DNA of 64,000 nt from contig DLNM01000050.1 of NCBI GenBank assembly GCA_002479485.1, positions 13,035 through 77,034 on the forward strand, written 5' to 3'. The notes under the pieces were generated by a model. It was not told the DNA's origin, did not search any database, and saw only the letters and a list, made by a program, of their open reading frames with translations. Below are positions 7,218 through 16,096 of the stretch, piece by piece (position 1 is the first letter of the stretch; each line of letters opens with the position of its first letter). The stretch comes from Firmicutes bacterium UBA7510. Its GTDB lineage: Bacteria > Bacillota > Clostridia > Tissierellales > Sedimentibacteraceae. The translations under genes and the position numbers were made by a program.

Positions 7218-8684
7218 CTATGGCGTCTTTGGCGGAAGCCTTCTGCTACCTAATAGCTGTTCAAAGGCATATGCAATTTCAAACAAAGTTGGTTCATCCC
7301 ATCGTCTTGCCATAAACTCAATTCCAACTGGCACACCAATTGGTGCTTCATCAGTTTGCTTGGAAAATCCCGCTGGAACAGTCACAGCCGGAAAACCAAT
7401 CGTCGAAGCCAACAATCCATTACGTCCTTGCTGAGATTGAAGACCCACATGCTGAACAAGAATATTTTGATGTGGATAAACAAACGCATCCAGCTCATAT
7501 TTAGCCATAACATAGTAAGCAGTATTCCTATTTCTAATTATGTTTAAAAGTTTGTTTTTGTAACCTTCCAATTCTCTCGGATTAACTACCTCAGCGCATT
7601 TCTTAATGAAATCGTCAATTGCAGGATACAATTTTCCACTGTCTGCAAGAAATTGAAAATTTGGTACAGGACTGTTTGAAGCTTTTGCAAAATACTTGTC
7701 TAATTGTTCTTTAAACTCATAATACTGAACATCGCACTCCTTGTTAAGGCGGCTCATTTCAAATTCTGGCACATCAATAGTAATTATTTTAGCACCGTTT
7801 TCACGCATCAATTTGATGGATTCTTCCATTACTTCATTTACATCAGCGTCATTTCCCAAAGTGTTTAAAAGCAACCCCAATCGTTTATTACGAAGACCAT
7901 CAGCTTTTAAAAAGTCGGTATAAGAAGTAGGCACATGCTTTATTTGTTTTGCACTTACTTTATCCTCCGGGTCAAAGCCCACGCATATATTTAATAAAAT
8001 AGCCGCATCCGAAACACTTCTGGTAAGTGTCCCTGCTGTATCCTGAGTTTCGGTAACAGGTATGATTCCTCCTCTGGACAGTAATCCTGTTGATGGTCTG
8101 AAACCAACCAAGTTAGTTGCACTTGCCGGGCTGCGTACTGAGTTGACTGTATCAGTGCCAAGACCACCAGCGGCAAAGTTTGCAGCAACAGCGGTTCCGG
8201 TACCTCCGGAAGACCCTCCTGGAGTCCTAGTTAAATCATATGGATTTAGGGTCTGACCTATTAAAGTCCCATCCGTAAATCCATGGCAAGCAAATTCTGA
8301 TAGATTTGTTTTTGCAATAATTACTGCACCTGCTTCACGTAGCTTATTTACTATAAAAGCATCTTCAGAAGGTCTATTTTCAGCCAAAAGCACACTTGAG
8401 GCAGTGGTAGGCATGTCAAACGTATTGATATTGTCTTTAACGACTATTGGTATACCATGCAGATTACTATATTTTCCTTTAGTTTTTCTATCCTCATCCA
8501 ATCTGATAGCATCGTTAATCGCATGGCTATTAATTGTTACAATAGAGTTTAATTTAGGTCCTTTTTTATCATACTCTTCAATTCTGTCAAGGTAGAACTT
8601 AGTCAGCTCTAAAGACGTGATTTCATTTTTCTCCATTGCTTGTTGCAACTCCATAATACTTTTTTCCAATGGTTGGAATTTCAT
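7218..8684 (-). CDS. Amidase signature family hydrolase
   Basis: A 488-residue amidase-signature enzyme of usual length, with the Ser-cisSer-Lys triad visible: K83 in VVKDN, S158 in GGSSGGTGTAVAA, and S182 in GTDTVNSVR. Members cleave amide bonds of small molecules or of Glu-tRNA(Gln); the absence of gatB/gatC nearby argues against GatA. It is the last gene of the sigma-54-controlled operon, 62 bp after the FAH-family gene. A possible job is removing ammonia from an amide intermediate such as oxamate; this is an inference from the AllFGH-like neighbours. Confidence 0.85.
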   Translation of the reverse strand: MKFQPLEKSIMELQQAMEKNEITSLELTKFYLDRIEEYDKKGPKLNSIVTINSHAINDAIRLDEDRKTKGKYSNLHGIPIVVKDNINTFDMPTTASSVLLAENRPSEDAFIVNKLREAGAVIIAKTNLSEFACHGFTDGTLIGQTLNPYDLTRTPGGSSGGTGTAVAANFAAGGLGTDTVNSVRSPASATNLVGFRPSTGLLSRGGIIPVTETQDTAGTLTRSVSDAAILLNICVGFDPEDKVSAKQIKHVPTSYTDFLKADGLRNKRLGLLLNTLGNDADVNEVMEESIKLMRENGAKIITIDVPEFEMSRLNKECDVQYYEFKEQLDKYFAKASNSPVPNFQFLADSGKLYPAIDDFIKKCAEVVNPRELEGYKNKLLNIIRNRNTAYYVMAKYELDAFVYPHQNILVQHVGLQSQQGRNGLLASTIGFPAVTVPAGFSKQTDEAPIGVPVGIEFMARRWDEPTLFEIAYAFEQLLGSRRLPPKTP

Positions 8685-8746
8685 AACTCTATCACTCCTT
8701 TATATCTATAATAAGTTAAAAATAGTTATCTCTACTTAAGGGATAT

Positions 8747-9625
8747 CTACTCCATAATATTTCTTAGAATTCCAAGCCCTTCTATTTCACTTTCTATTAC
8801 ATCACCATGTTTAAGATATACAGGTGGATTCATGCCAGCTCCAATACCAGATGGTGTACCAGTAATAATTATATCACCAGGAAAAAGTGTCATCCCCTTT
8901 GAAAGGTCACTAATTATATATGGAATATTAAAAATAAAATCATCAGTATTACCGTTTTGTCTCATCTCCCCATTTACCTTAAGAGAAAGATTTAAGTTAT
9001 GGGGATCCATGATTTCATCAGCTGTGACAATATACGGGCCTATAGGAGTAGTATCGTCAAGTCCCTTTGCATAAGCGTACTGCGGTAAATTTTTCTGAAT
9101 ATCACGTGCAGTTATGTCATTAGATATTGTATACCCAAAGATATAGTCCATTGCATCTTTTTCAGCAACACGGCTGCATTCTTTGCCGATGACTACGGCC
9201 AACTCAACTTCATAATCCATCATTGAAGAAATCCCGGCATGCAAGCATATACTTCCATTATGCGATACTGCTCTATTCACCCTACGCCAGAAATAACTGC
9301 AATGTTTTGGCCTAATATACTCTACTCCGTTGAGCTTGCAAGTTTCCTTTACATGTGATACATAGTTCTGAGATACAGCTATTATATCCCTTGGATTTGG
9401 AATTGGGGCAAGTAATTGTACATCTTCAATCTTCAAGCCGTTATAATCCATTGTATTAAGTTTTTTTGCTAGTTGTTGCTTTTCTTTTTCCGTTATATTT
9501 TTGATAAGGTCTATCATGGTTTTATAGTCAAGACCCAATTCATGTATTGAGTATATTTCAGTTCCGCAATTGGAAAGCACACCAATACACTCCTGAGAAT
9601 CATATTTATACGCTGCAAATTTCAT
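8747..9625 (-). CDS. Fumarylacetoacetate hydrolase family protein
   Basis: A 292-residue FAH-fold protein. Family features are the metal-ligand segment DYEVELAVVIGKEC and the C-terminal GDIIITGTPSGIGAGM followed by PPVYLKHGD. FAH-fold enzymes hydrolyse or decarboxylate C-C bonds next to oxo-acids (acylpyruvases, oxaloacetate decarboxylases, 2-keto acid hydratases) using a divalent metal. The N-terminal ~70 residues match the usual cap. Placed between the DUF2877 and amidase genes, it probably acts on an oxo-acid intermediate of the operon's pathway. Start ATG follows AGGTGG. Confidence 0.87.
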   Translation of the reverse strand: MKFAAYKYDSQECIGVLSNCGTEIYSIHELGLDYKTMIDLIKNITEKEKQQLAKKLNTMDYNGLKIEDVQLLAPIPNPRDIIAVSQNYVSHVKETCKLNGVEYIRPKHCSYFWRRVNRAVSHNGSICLHAGISSMMDYEVELAVVIGKECSRVAEKDAMDYIFGYTISNDITARDIQKNLPQYAYAKGLDDTTPIGPYIVTADEIMDPHNLNLSLKVNGEMRQNGNTDDFIFNIPYIISDLSKGMTLFPGDIIITGTPSGIGAGMNPPVYLKHGDVIESEIEGLGILRNIME

Positions 9626-9674
9626 AAGTAACCACCTTTTTTCAAAATTAAAATTATCGCAGGTTAATTTGATT

Positions 9675-10529
9675 TTAGACTTCGCATAATAGTATCAGAC
9701 CTGCATAGATACCACAAAGTATATCATGTCCTGAGGAATACCCGATATTGCGAATATTTGCTGTTGCTTTGCTTATATCTGATGATTTGAAAAACTCTAT
9801 TATAGGCTCACAGAATCTCTTTTCACTTCCATGAAAAAGCATCTCAGCACTTATATCATTAGTCCTGTAAATATTAGCTTTACACACTTGCGCCAAATTC
9901 TTAAAAACCCTATCACAAGATGAATATACAGCTAAAATTCCTAAAATAAAATCATCTGCTGATGGTGTTAAGCCTATACCATAGCCTATTATGCCTTTAA
10001 AAATCTCGTCAAGTGCATCAGTTTCTACATTGTGCAGAATGCTTTCCAATAGCTTTCCAAACCTCTCTGGATATATGCCATTTGATGTTACTCCAGGAAA
10101 CTCAGGCAAATTAAGAATTTTCAACTTTGCAATTTCTTTATATATTCCATTTTCAGGAATATTGCTAATAATCACTTTTTTTAATTGAGAAGCTAAATCA
10201 GCTTTTTTATTTAGATTCATATACCCACTTATATATGGGCTTATAATCTCAGAATTGCTAAAATCTATTTTAGCTGACTTCCCTATTAAAAGAGAATTGT
10301 AAATATGAAGCTCATCTATGCCATAAAAAAACTCTCTAATATTATCGGTAGGAAGGCAAATTGATGCAACCCCCATCGATCTTTGTGAAGACAAAAATGT
10401 AACTATTCGTCCGTTTATAGTCTTATAATTCGCTGCAGAGCCATAAACTGAATGTAGCTTTAATATTGTCCCATTTTGGTTATTCAACTCACGAGCTAGG
10501 TACTCGCATATTTCTAAGGCATATGTCAT
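9675..10529 (-). CDS. allH: DUF2877 protein, AllH (YlbF)-like carbamoyltransferase subunit
   Basis: A 284-residue DUF2877 protein. The family signature is visible as GIIGYGIGLTPSADDFILG (~190-208) and the glycine-rich GYSSGHDILCGIYAG near the C-terminus. In E. coli, AllH (formerly YlbF) is reported as one of three subunits of oxamate carbamoyltransferase with AllF (FdrA) and AllG (YlbE). Both partners are encoded upstream in this operon, with the transporter gene between. Overall match to the E. coli protein cannot be measured here, so the shared function is inferred from family and context. Confidence 0.72.
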   Translation of the reverse strand: MTYALEICEYLARELNNQNGTILKLHSVYGSAANYKTINGRIVTFLSSQRSMGVASICLPTDNIREFFYGIDELHIYNSLLIGKSAKIDFSNSEIISPYISGYMNLNKKADLASQLKKVIISNIPENGIYKEIAKLKILNLPEFPGVTSNGIYPERFGKLLESILHNVETDALDEIFKGIIGYGIGLTPSADDFILGILAVYSSCDRVFKNLAQVCKANIYRTNDISAEMLFHGSEKRFCEPIIEFFKSSDISKATANIRNIGYSSGHDILCGIYAGLILLCEV

Positions 10530-10580
10530 AATTTCACCTCACAGCCAACTATTAATTTAAAACAATTCACAAAAACTTAA

Positions 10581-10618
10581 GTAGGTCAGATCATATTCAT
10601 AAAATTGTCCTGACCTAC
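10581..10618 (-). terminator. Hairpin in the transporter-allH gap
   Basis: A perfect 9-bp inverted repeat GTAGGTCAG / CTGACCTAC with a 20-nt loop; on the minus strand it is followed by TTAAGTTTTT. It could partly end transcription after the transporter and lower expression of the last three genes. Confidence 0.5.
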
Positions 10619-10631
10619 ATTTGAGCTTACT

Positions 10632-11879
10632 TTAAGCCTTTATAGTCTCATCTGAAACTATTTTTTTTCTTCCATAAAACACTTCACGATCTAATTCCTT
10701 TTCACTAGCCGCAACAAACAACGCACAGAATACATCATCAGCTACGTTTGTAGGTACTCGTGTGATTGCAAGAATCCAGTCAATACCTGCAAACAAGGCT
10801 ACTCCTTCAAGTGGTATACCATTTAAGGCAAACACAATGGCAATTGCAACGATTCCGCCACCAGGAACCATAGTGTTACCAAATGAAGATAATACTGATG
10901 TTACCGCTAACATAACCATAGCAGAGAATGATAATTCAATTCCTAAAATTTGAGCAACGGTCATACTTGCTAAAACAGTTAAGATTACCCCTCCGTCAGT
11001 GTTTAGTGTTCCACCTAAAGGATTAACAAAATTCGAAATTCTTTTGCTTATACCCATGTTTTCTTCAGAATCCAATAACTTCATTGGAAGAGACATAGCA
11101 GATGAAGTTGTAGTTGCTGCAACAATAATGGTACGTTTTACATTAGCGATCATTCTGAAGAAGTTAACTTTTGCGTATATGGAAACAGTCAATCCAACAA
11201 TTAATAGACATGCAATATTTGCAAGTGTAATTACTAATATTGTTTTTAATAGTGGAATTAGAACTCCAATACCGTTTTGACCAATCATGTTTGCAGTAAG
11301 TGCAAATATACCTATTGGTGCAAGATTCATTATAAGTGTAACAATCTTCATTATAAGTACATTCATATCTAGTATGAAGTCGTGAATTCTCTTGATTGAA
11401 TCTGTTTTTTTATAATATGAGATTGTAATACCTACTACTATAGCAAAAAGAATAATCTGAGTTATTGCGTTATTAGTAAAGGCTGCAAAAATATTTTTAG
11501 GAAAGAAGGATAGTATAGCTTCAGAAACTGACATACCCATTGTGTTTCCCGTATATTCTGATAACTGAATGTTCATAATTCCAGCACCTGGTTGGAATAC
11601 ATAACCTAAAACAACAGCTAAAAAACCTGCCATTGAACTTGTAAAAACAAATGAGAATAAAGTTTTAACACCTATAGTACCTAAGTCTTTAATCTCCAGT
11701 GTCATAACCGACTCAACTAAAGCACCGAAAATCAAGAATGGAACCATCATAGAGATAAGATTAATAAATATATCCCCAAAAATTTTAATATATGCTGTGT
11801 TCTTACCTAAAACTGCTCCTACTACAAGACCAAAAATTGAAGCGAAAATCATTTTTTTTGAAAAAGACATTTTTTTCAT
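10632..11879 (-). CDS. Dicarboxylate/amino acid:cation symporter (DAACS family)
   Basis: A 415-residue GltP/DctA-type secondary transporter with eight hydrophobic segments, a serine-rich hairpin (TTTSSAMSLPMKL) and a TM7 motif NTDGG at the position of the usual NMDGT. In TM8 the segment GIDWILAITRVPTN aligns with GltPh GIDAILDMGRTMVN. The carboxylate-binding Arg (R374) and Asn (N378) are kept, but the Asp that binds the substrate amino group (GltPh D394) is Ala371. This suggests a substrate with a carboxylate but no free alpha-amino group. It lies in the carbamoyltransferase-like operon and probably imports the operon's substrate. Confidence 0.9.
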   Translation of the reverse strand: MKKMSFSKKMIFASIFGLVVGAVLGKNTAYIKIFGDIFINLISMMVPFLIFGALVESVMTLEIKDLGTIGVKTLFSFVFTSSMAGFLAVVLGYVFQPGAGIMNIQLSEYTGNTMGMSVSEAILSFFPKNIFAAFTNNAITQIILFAIVVGITISYYKKTDSIKRIHDFILDMNVLIMKIVTLIMNLAPIGIFALTANMIGQNGIGVLIPLLKTILVITLANIACLLIVGLTVSIYAKVNFFRMIANVKRTIIVAATTTSSAMSLPMKLLDSEENMGISKRISNFVNPLGGTLNTDGGVILTVLASMTVAQILGIELSFSAMVMLAVTSVLSSFGNTMVPGGGIVAIAIVFALNGIPLEGVALFAGIDWILAITRVPTNVADDVFCALFVAASEKELDREVFYGRKKIVSDETIKA

Positions 11880-11908
11880 ATAATTGCCTCCATCTATATA
11901 TATTTTTT

Positions 11909-13321
11909 TTAGATTCTTTTTGCAACTTCTAATACTGCTTTCTCGAAGCAGTCAATAGGTGCATTTGTAATTCCTGCCCCGATAAATCCTACTCCTGCAT
12001 TTTTGTGCGCTATACCTGTTGTAATTATAGGTAATATTCCTGTTTCTAGTACCTTTCTTATATCAATACCGCTTGGGCCACCTCTAAAGTCAAGATATGG
12101 CATTGAAAACGTAGGGTTTTCAGTAAATGTAATTTCGTACATATCTTTTGTTATCTTCAAACAGTCCTCTACATTTCCACCTACGAATTGCACAATTGCA
12201 GGTGCCCCTGATAGAGCAAATCCACCTACTCCTCCAGCTTCAGTGATTGCACTGTCACCCATATCTAAGTTTGCATCCTCCTTAGAGAACCCAGGTAAGT
12301 AAAGTCCTTCAACATATTGGGATGGTCCAGTAAACCATGTATTACCTTCACAACCACTTACACGGATTCCAAATTCTACACCATTTCTGGATAGAGCAGT
12401 TACTATAGTACTATTTTTTACTCCGTGTGCAGCGTCAAGACACGCTTTCAAAGCAGGCATTGAAAGACTTAGGAAATAATGATCATTTGTATTTAGATTA
12501 TTTAACACTCTTAGAAAAACATCTTTTTCAAGATCTGCTTTTACAAGGAGTGGAAACAATTCCTTCATAAACAAACCACTTCCTGCTTTGTTTCTGTTGT
12601 GACATTCATCTCCCATGTGTAAAGCCTGTGATATCATTGAGCGCACATCTATTCCATTAGAATTTTTTAGTGCTTTGTGCAGTGTTTCTGCCAGCTCACC
12701 ATGGATCCATCTAAAATTCTCTAATACATCATCGTCATATGCTCCAAAACGAAGTACTTTAGATCTAGTTCCTTCAGTTAGTGGGCAAAATGATAGATTT
12801 CCATGCTTTACATTCTTTACTACGTGTACATACATTGATGCTGAGATTACGCCAGCCATAGGTCCTACAGCTCCATAATCATGACATGAATGGAACTCAA
12901 TCTTGCCAGATTCTACAAATTTTACAGCATCATCTGGATTATCTGCAAAACCCTCAAATAGGACTAATCCAATGATTGCACCTTTCATTGGTCCACACAT
13001 ATTCTCCCATTTTATTGGAGGTCCCGCATGTAGAATAGTATAGGGAGTCATGTTTGGGATAACATCAATAGCTTTTGCAACATCAATTAAAAACGGTTCA
13101 GCTTCAAAAAAGCGATTTAACGCTATTTGGTTAGCTTGCTCAACTTCTTCAGTGTAAAGTTTTTTTAGAGCGTTTAACAACTCATCATCTTTAGTACGAG
13201 GTGGAGTCCAATCTATGTTCAAGGTCTCTACTTCTTGATCGAACATTGCTTTACTGAAAATATCCGTACCAATATTTATAGCCTTAATATCTTGATTTAA
13301 AAATTGGTTATTTAAACTCAT
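11909..13321 (-). CDS. allG: DUF1116 protein, AllG (YlbE)-like carbamoyltransferase subunit
   Basis: A 470-residue DUF1116 protein of normal length. Conserved stretches include TILHAGPPIKWENMCGPMKG (~92-111), FHSCHDYGAVGPMAG, a mid-protein MGDECHNRNKAG and a C-terminal DIRKVLETGILPIITTGIAH. In E. coli, AllG is part of oxamate carbamoyltransferase (oxalurate + phosphate to oxamate + carbamoyl phosphate, in the reported direction of catabolism). The reading frame overlaps the preceding fdrA-like gene by 14 nt, so the two products are probably translationally coupled and form a complex. Ribosome site AAGGAGG precedes the ATG. Confidence 0.85.
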   Translation of the reverse strand: MSLNNQFLNQDIKAINIGTDIFSKAMFDQEVETLNIDWTPPRTKDDELLNALKKLYTEEVEQANQIALNRFFEAEPFLIDVAKAIDVIPNMTPYTILHAGPPIKWENMCGPMKGAIIGLVLFEGFADNPDDAVKFVESGKIEFHSCHDYGAVGPMAGVISASMYVHVVKNVKHGNLSFCPLTEGTRSKVLRFGAYDDDVLENFRWIHGELAETLHKALKNSNGIDVRSMISQALHMGDECHNRNKAGSGLFMKELFPLLVKADLEKDVFLRVLNNLNTNDHYFLSLSMPALKACLDAAHGVKNSTIVTALSRNGVEFGIRVSGCEGNTWFTGPSQYVEGLYLPGFSKEDANLDMGDSAITEAGGVGGFALSGAPAIVQFVGGNVEDCLKITKDMYEITFTENPTFSMPYLDFRGGPSGIDIRKVLETGILPIITTGIAHKNAGVGFIGAGITNAPIDCFEKAVLEVAKRI

Positions 13322-14828
13322 GATTTTTCCTCCTTATCACTTCTGCTGCAATTCTAGCTGCTTGTGCATTACTATTGGCAATAATTACCCCTGCAGATGT
13401 TAATATATCTTTTTGTTTTTGAAGCCCTTGAAAATCTTTTCCTGTACCACATACATATGCAATTATAGCCATATTCGGTGAAATAGCTTTCGCTTCCTGG
13501 ATAGACTTAAGTGCAACACCAGCTGAATCATCATGGGCCCCATAACCGATTACAAAATCTAATATAATTGCCGCTGTTTCCTTATTCTTAGCTTCTTCAA
13601 CGATTTTTTCATTTCTAATTGTTGGGTCAATCATAGGATGAGGTTTTCCCATGGTATACTTGTCATCGCCTAAATCCAAAAATGTATGACCTTTAGTTAG
13701 TGTTTCGTCTAGAGTCTTGCCATTTAAAGAATTTACTAAATAATTGTTAAATACGTACTTTGCTTCACTGCATAGAGTTCCTCCGCAGAAAAGTCCTTTA
13801 ACATATTTTTGTTCAGGTAAAAGTTTTTTAGCAAAGTCCTCTGAAAATGATAAATCCTCTAATTCCATATCTGGTTTAATTCCTGTTAACTCAAGTGCTT
13901 TTATAGCAGCCTCTTCCAATGTTGGAACAAAGAAAACATTTTTACTATTTGTCACGCCTTCATTGTACCCCATAAAACAAATTATAACAGGTTTGCTACA
14001 ATTTTCAGCTGCTGTTATTATCTTACTAGCAACAGACTGTGATGGTTGTTTAGAAAGTAATATTATAATTTCAGTTTTTTCATTATTTTTTAGAGATTCA
14101 AGAACATGAAGCATCATAATTCCGCCAATTTCACTACTTAAATCTCTACCACCAACACCAATTGCATGTGTAATTCCTCCACCAAATTGGTCTATTAGAA
14201 CAGTAACTTCCTGTATTCCTGTTCCAGATGCGCCTACAATGCCTATGTTTCCTTTACTAATTTCATTGGCAAAACACAGACCTTTATTATTAATAATTGA
14301 TGTTCCACAATCTGGACCCATCATTAGTAAACCTTTTTTAACGGCATAAGTCTTAAGTATTTTTTCTTCTTCCAATGACACATTATCACTAAAGAGCATA
14401 ACGTTTAAACCAGAAAGTAACGCTTTTTGTGCCTCTATAAAAGCATAGCGTCCTGGCACAGAAATAATCGCTAGATTTGCATCAGGTTTCTCAGACAAAC
14501 CTGACTTTAAGCTAGTTGGTGCAGCAACTGTTGCCCCACCCGACCCACTACTACGGTTTTTTTTGTTAAGTAACTCATCAACGGCTTTTAGAACTTCATC
14601 TTTTACTGAACTGTCAGTAGTTTCAAAAGCGATTATCAAATCGTTACTTGTAGCATTTATAGTATCAGAATTTGAAAGTCCACTAGCCACAAGCATTTCT
14701 TTGTTTAGCTCCGTTCCCATACAGACGGAAGCTTCCACCACCCCGGGAATCTTTGTAATTTCAGAAGTAACTACCATAAGTGTAACAGAATCATAGTAAG
14801 TGTTATTTTTAATGATTGCATACGACAT
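13308..14828 (-). CDS. fdrA: FdrA (AllF)-like acyl-CoA synthetase-fold protein
   Basis: A 506-residue FdrA family protein related to succinyl-CoA synthetase. An N-terminal ~100-residue segment is followed by a CoA-binding-like fold (~120-300, with GPDCGTSIIN, GIVGASGTGIQEV and GVGGRDLSSEIGG) and a ligase-CoA-like C-terminal half (GLFCGGTLCSEA, FLDLGDDKYTMGKPHPMIDP). FdrA equals AllF of the E. coli oxamate carbamoyltransferase, where the fold is thought to handle phosphoryl/carbamoyl transfer. It is the first of the three subunit genes. The 103-bp gap to the aminotransferase shows no clear promoter. Confidence 0.87.
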   Translation of the reverse strand: MSYAIIKNNTYYDSVTLMVVTSEITKIPGVVEASVCMGTELNKEMLVASGLSNSDTINATSNDLIIAFETTDSSVKDEVLKAVDELLNKKNRSSGSGGATVAAPTSLKSGLSEKPDANLAIISVPGRYAFIEAQKALLSGLNVMLFSDNVSLEEEKILKTYAVKKGLLMMGPDCGTSIINNKGLCFANEISKGNIGIVGASGTGIQEVTVLIDQFGGGITHAIGVGGRDLSSEIGGIMMLHVLESLKNNEKTEIIILLSKQPSQSVASKIITAAENCSKPVIICFMGYNEGVTNSKNVFFVPTLEEAAIKALELTGIKPDMELEDLSFSEDFAKKLLPEQKYVKGLFCGGTLCSEAKYVFNNYLVNSLNGKTLDETLTKGHTFLDLGDDKYTMGKPHPMIDPTIRNEKIVEEAKNKETAAIILDFVIGYGAHDDSAGVALKSIQEAKAISPNMAIIAYVCGTGKDFQGLQKQKDILTSAGVIIANSNAQAARIAAEVIRRKNHEFK

Positions 14829-14931
14829 TTTCCCACCTCCAAAGTCATTTTCTCAGTATGCTTTATTTAGTAGTATAATTTTTAGCTTATTCTACTATTA
14901 TCTAGGATATAGTACAATCCTTTTAATTAAA

Positions 14932-16086
14932 CTATTTAAGAAATGTTTCAGATACTGCTTTTGAAGCTGTTCCTAATTCAACCTTATATCCAAGTTCGAA
15001 TAATGACATTTCTATTGCACCCATAACAGCATAAACATCTAGTTTATGGATTGAACCCATATGCCCAATTCTAAATATCTTTCCTTGTAATCTTTGTAAT
15101 CCACCTCCAATAACCACACCATATTTTGACTTTAATATATTTGAAAATTCTTTAAATACTATTCCCTCAGGCATATAAATAGCTGTAACCGTATCAGATT
15201 CATATCCTAGTTCTGCAAACAGGGATAATCCCATAGCCTTCGCCGCATTTCTTGTAGCCTGTGCCATTAAAGCATGCCTTTTCCAAACATTCTCAATACC
15301 TTCTTCTTCAAGAATATCCAAAGACTCTTTTAACCCAAACAATAATGTTGTAGGAGGTGTATAGGGTAATTGTTGCTCTTCCATTTTTTCCCTCACAGCT
15401 TTATAGTCCCAATACCATTTAGGCAATTTTGATTCTTCATAAAGCTTCCAAGCTCGTTCACTTACAGCAATCATGCTAAGTCCTGGTGGCAGCATAAAAC
15501 CTTTTTGAGAAGCTGTTATAGCAACATCTACTCCCCATAAATCGTTCTCAAATGGCATACAAGCAAGTGAACTAACTGCATCTACAATCAATAATGCAGG
15601 GTGGCTACTTTCACACATCATTTTACCAACGGACTCAATATCGTTTACGATTCCGGATGTTGTTTCATTTTGAGGCAGACATACCGCTTTTATTTCTTTA
15701 TTTATATCTTGCTTAAGAACAGCTTCTATTTCCTCGGCCCTTACAGCTTGTCCCCACTCTTTTTTAACTTTGATTACATTAACCCCATATTTTTCGGCAA
15801 TAAGTGAAACCCTTTCACTAAACACACCTTGGCACACAACAACAATTTTATCTCCCGGTGAAAAAAAGTTCACTATAGCTGACTCTAACCCCCCACTGCC
15901 TGAACTTGGAAACAGTAAAATGTCATTATCAGTTCTAAATACTTTTTTCAAGCCCTTAACACAATGTGTTAATAATTGTTCGAATTCAGCACCTCGATGA
16001 TTAATAAGCGGCATTGAAAGAGTTCTAAGTATTCTAGATGGTACATTTGTTGGTCCGGGTATTTGCAAATATTCATTTCTTACCAT
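14932..16086 (-). CDS. Serine/alanine/ureidoglycine-glyoxylate-type aminotransferase
   Basis: A 384-residue class-V PLP aminotransferase. Visible features are the N-terminal IPGPTNVP, substrate-loop INHRGAEF, SSGSGGLESA (PLP phosphate binding), DAVSSLACMPF, and the PLP lysine K195 in SQKGFMLPPG. The family includes serine-glyoxylate and alanine-glyoxylate transaminases and PucG, which converts ureidoglycine plus glyoxylate to oxalurate plus glycine. Oxalurate is the substrate of the AllFGH enzyme encoded downstream, so a PucG-like role is attractive but not proven. It starts 11 bp after the threonine aldolase gene. Confidence 0.85.
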   Translation of the reverse strand: MVRNEYLQIPGPTNVPSRILRTLSMPLINHRGAEFEQLLTHCVKGLKKVFRTDNDILLFPSSGSGGLESAIVNFFSPGDKIVVVCQGVFSERVSLIAEKYGVNVIKVKKEWGQAVRAEEIEAVLKQDINKEIKAVCLPQNETTSGIVNDIESVGKMMCESSHPALLIVDAVSSLACMPFENDLWGVDVAITASQKGFMLPPGLSMIAVSERAWKLYEESKLPKWYWDYKAVREKMEEQQLPYTPPTTLLFGLKESLDILEEEGIENVWKRHALMAQATRNAAKAMGLSLFAELGYESDTVTAIYMPEGIVFKEFSNILKSKYGVVIGGGLQRLQGKIFRIGHMGSIHKLDVYAVMGAIEMSLFELGYKVELGTASKAVSETFLK

Positions 16087-16096
16087 AATTCACCTC

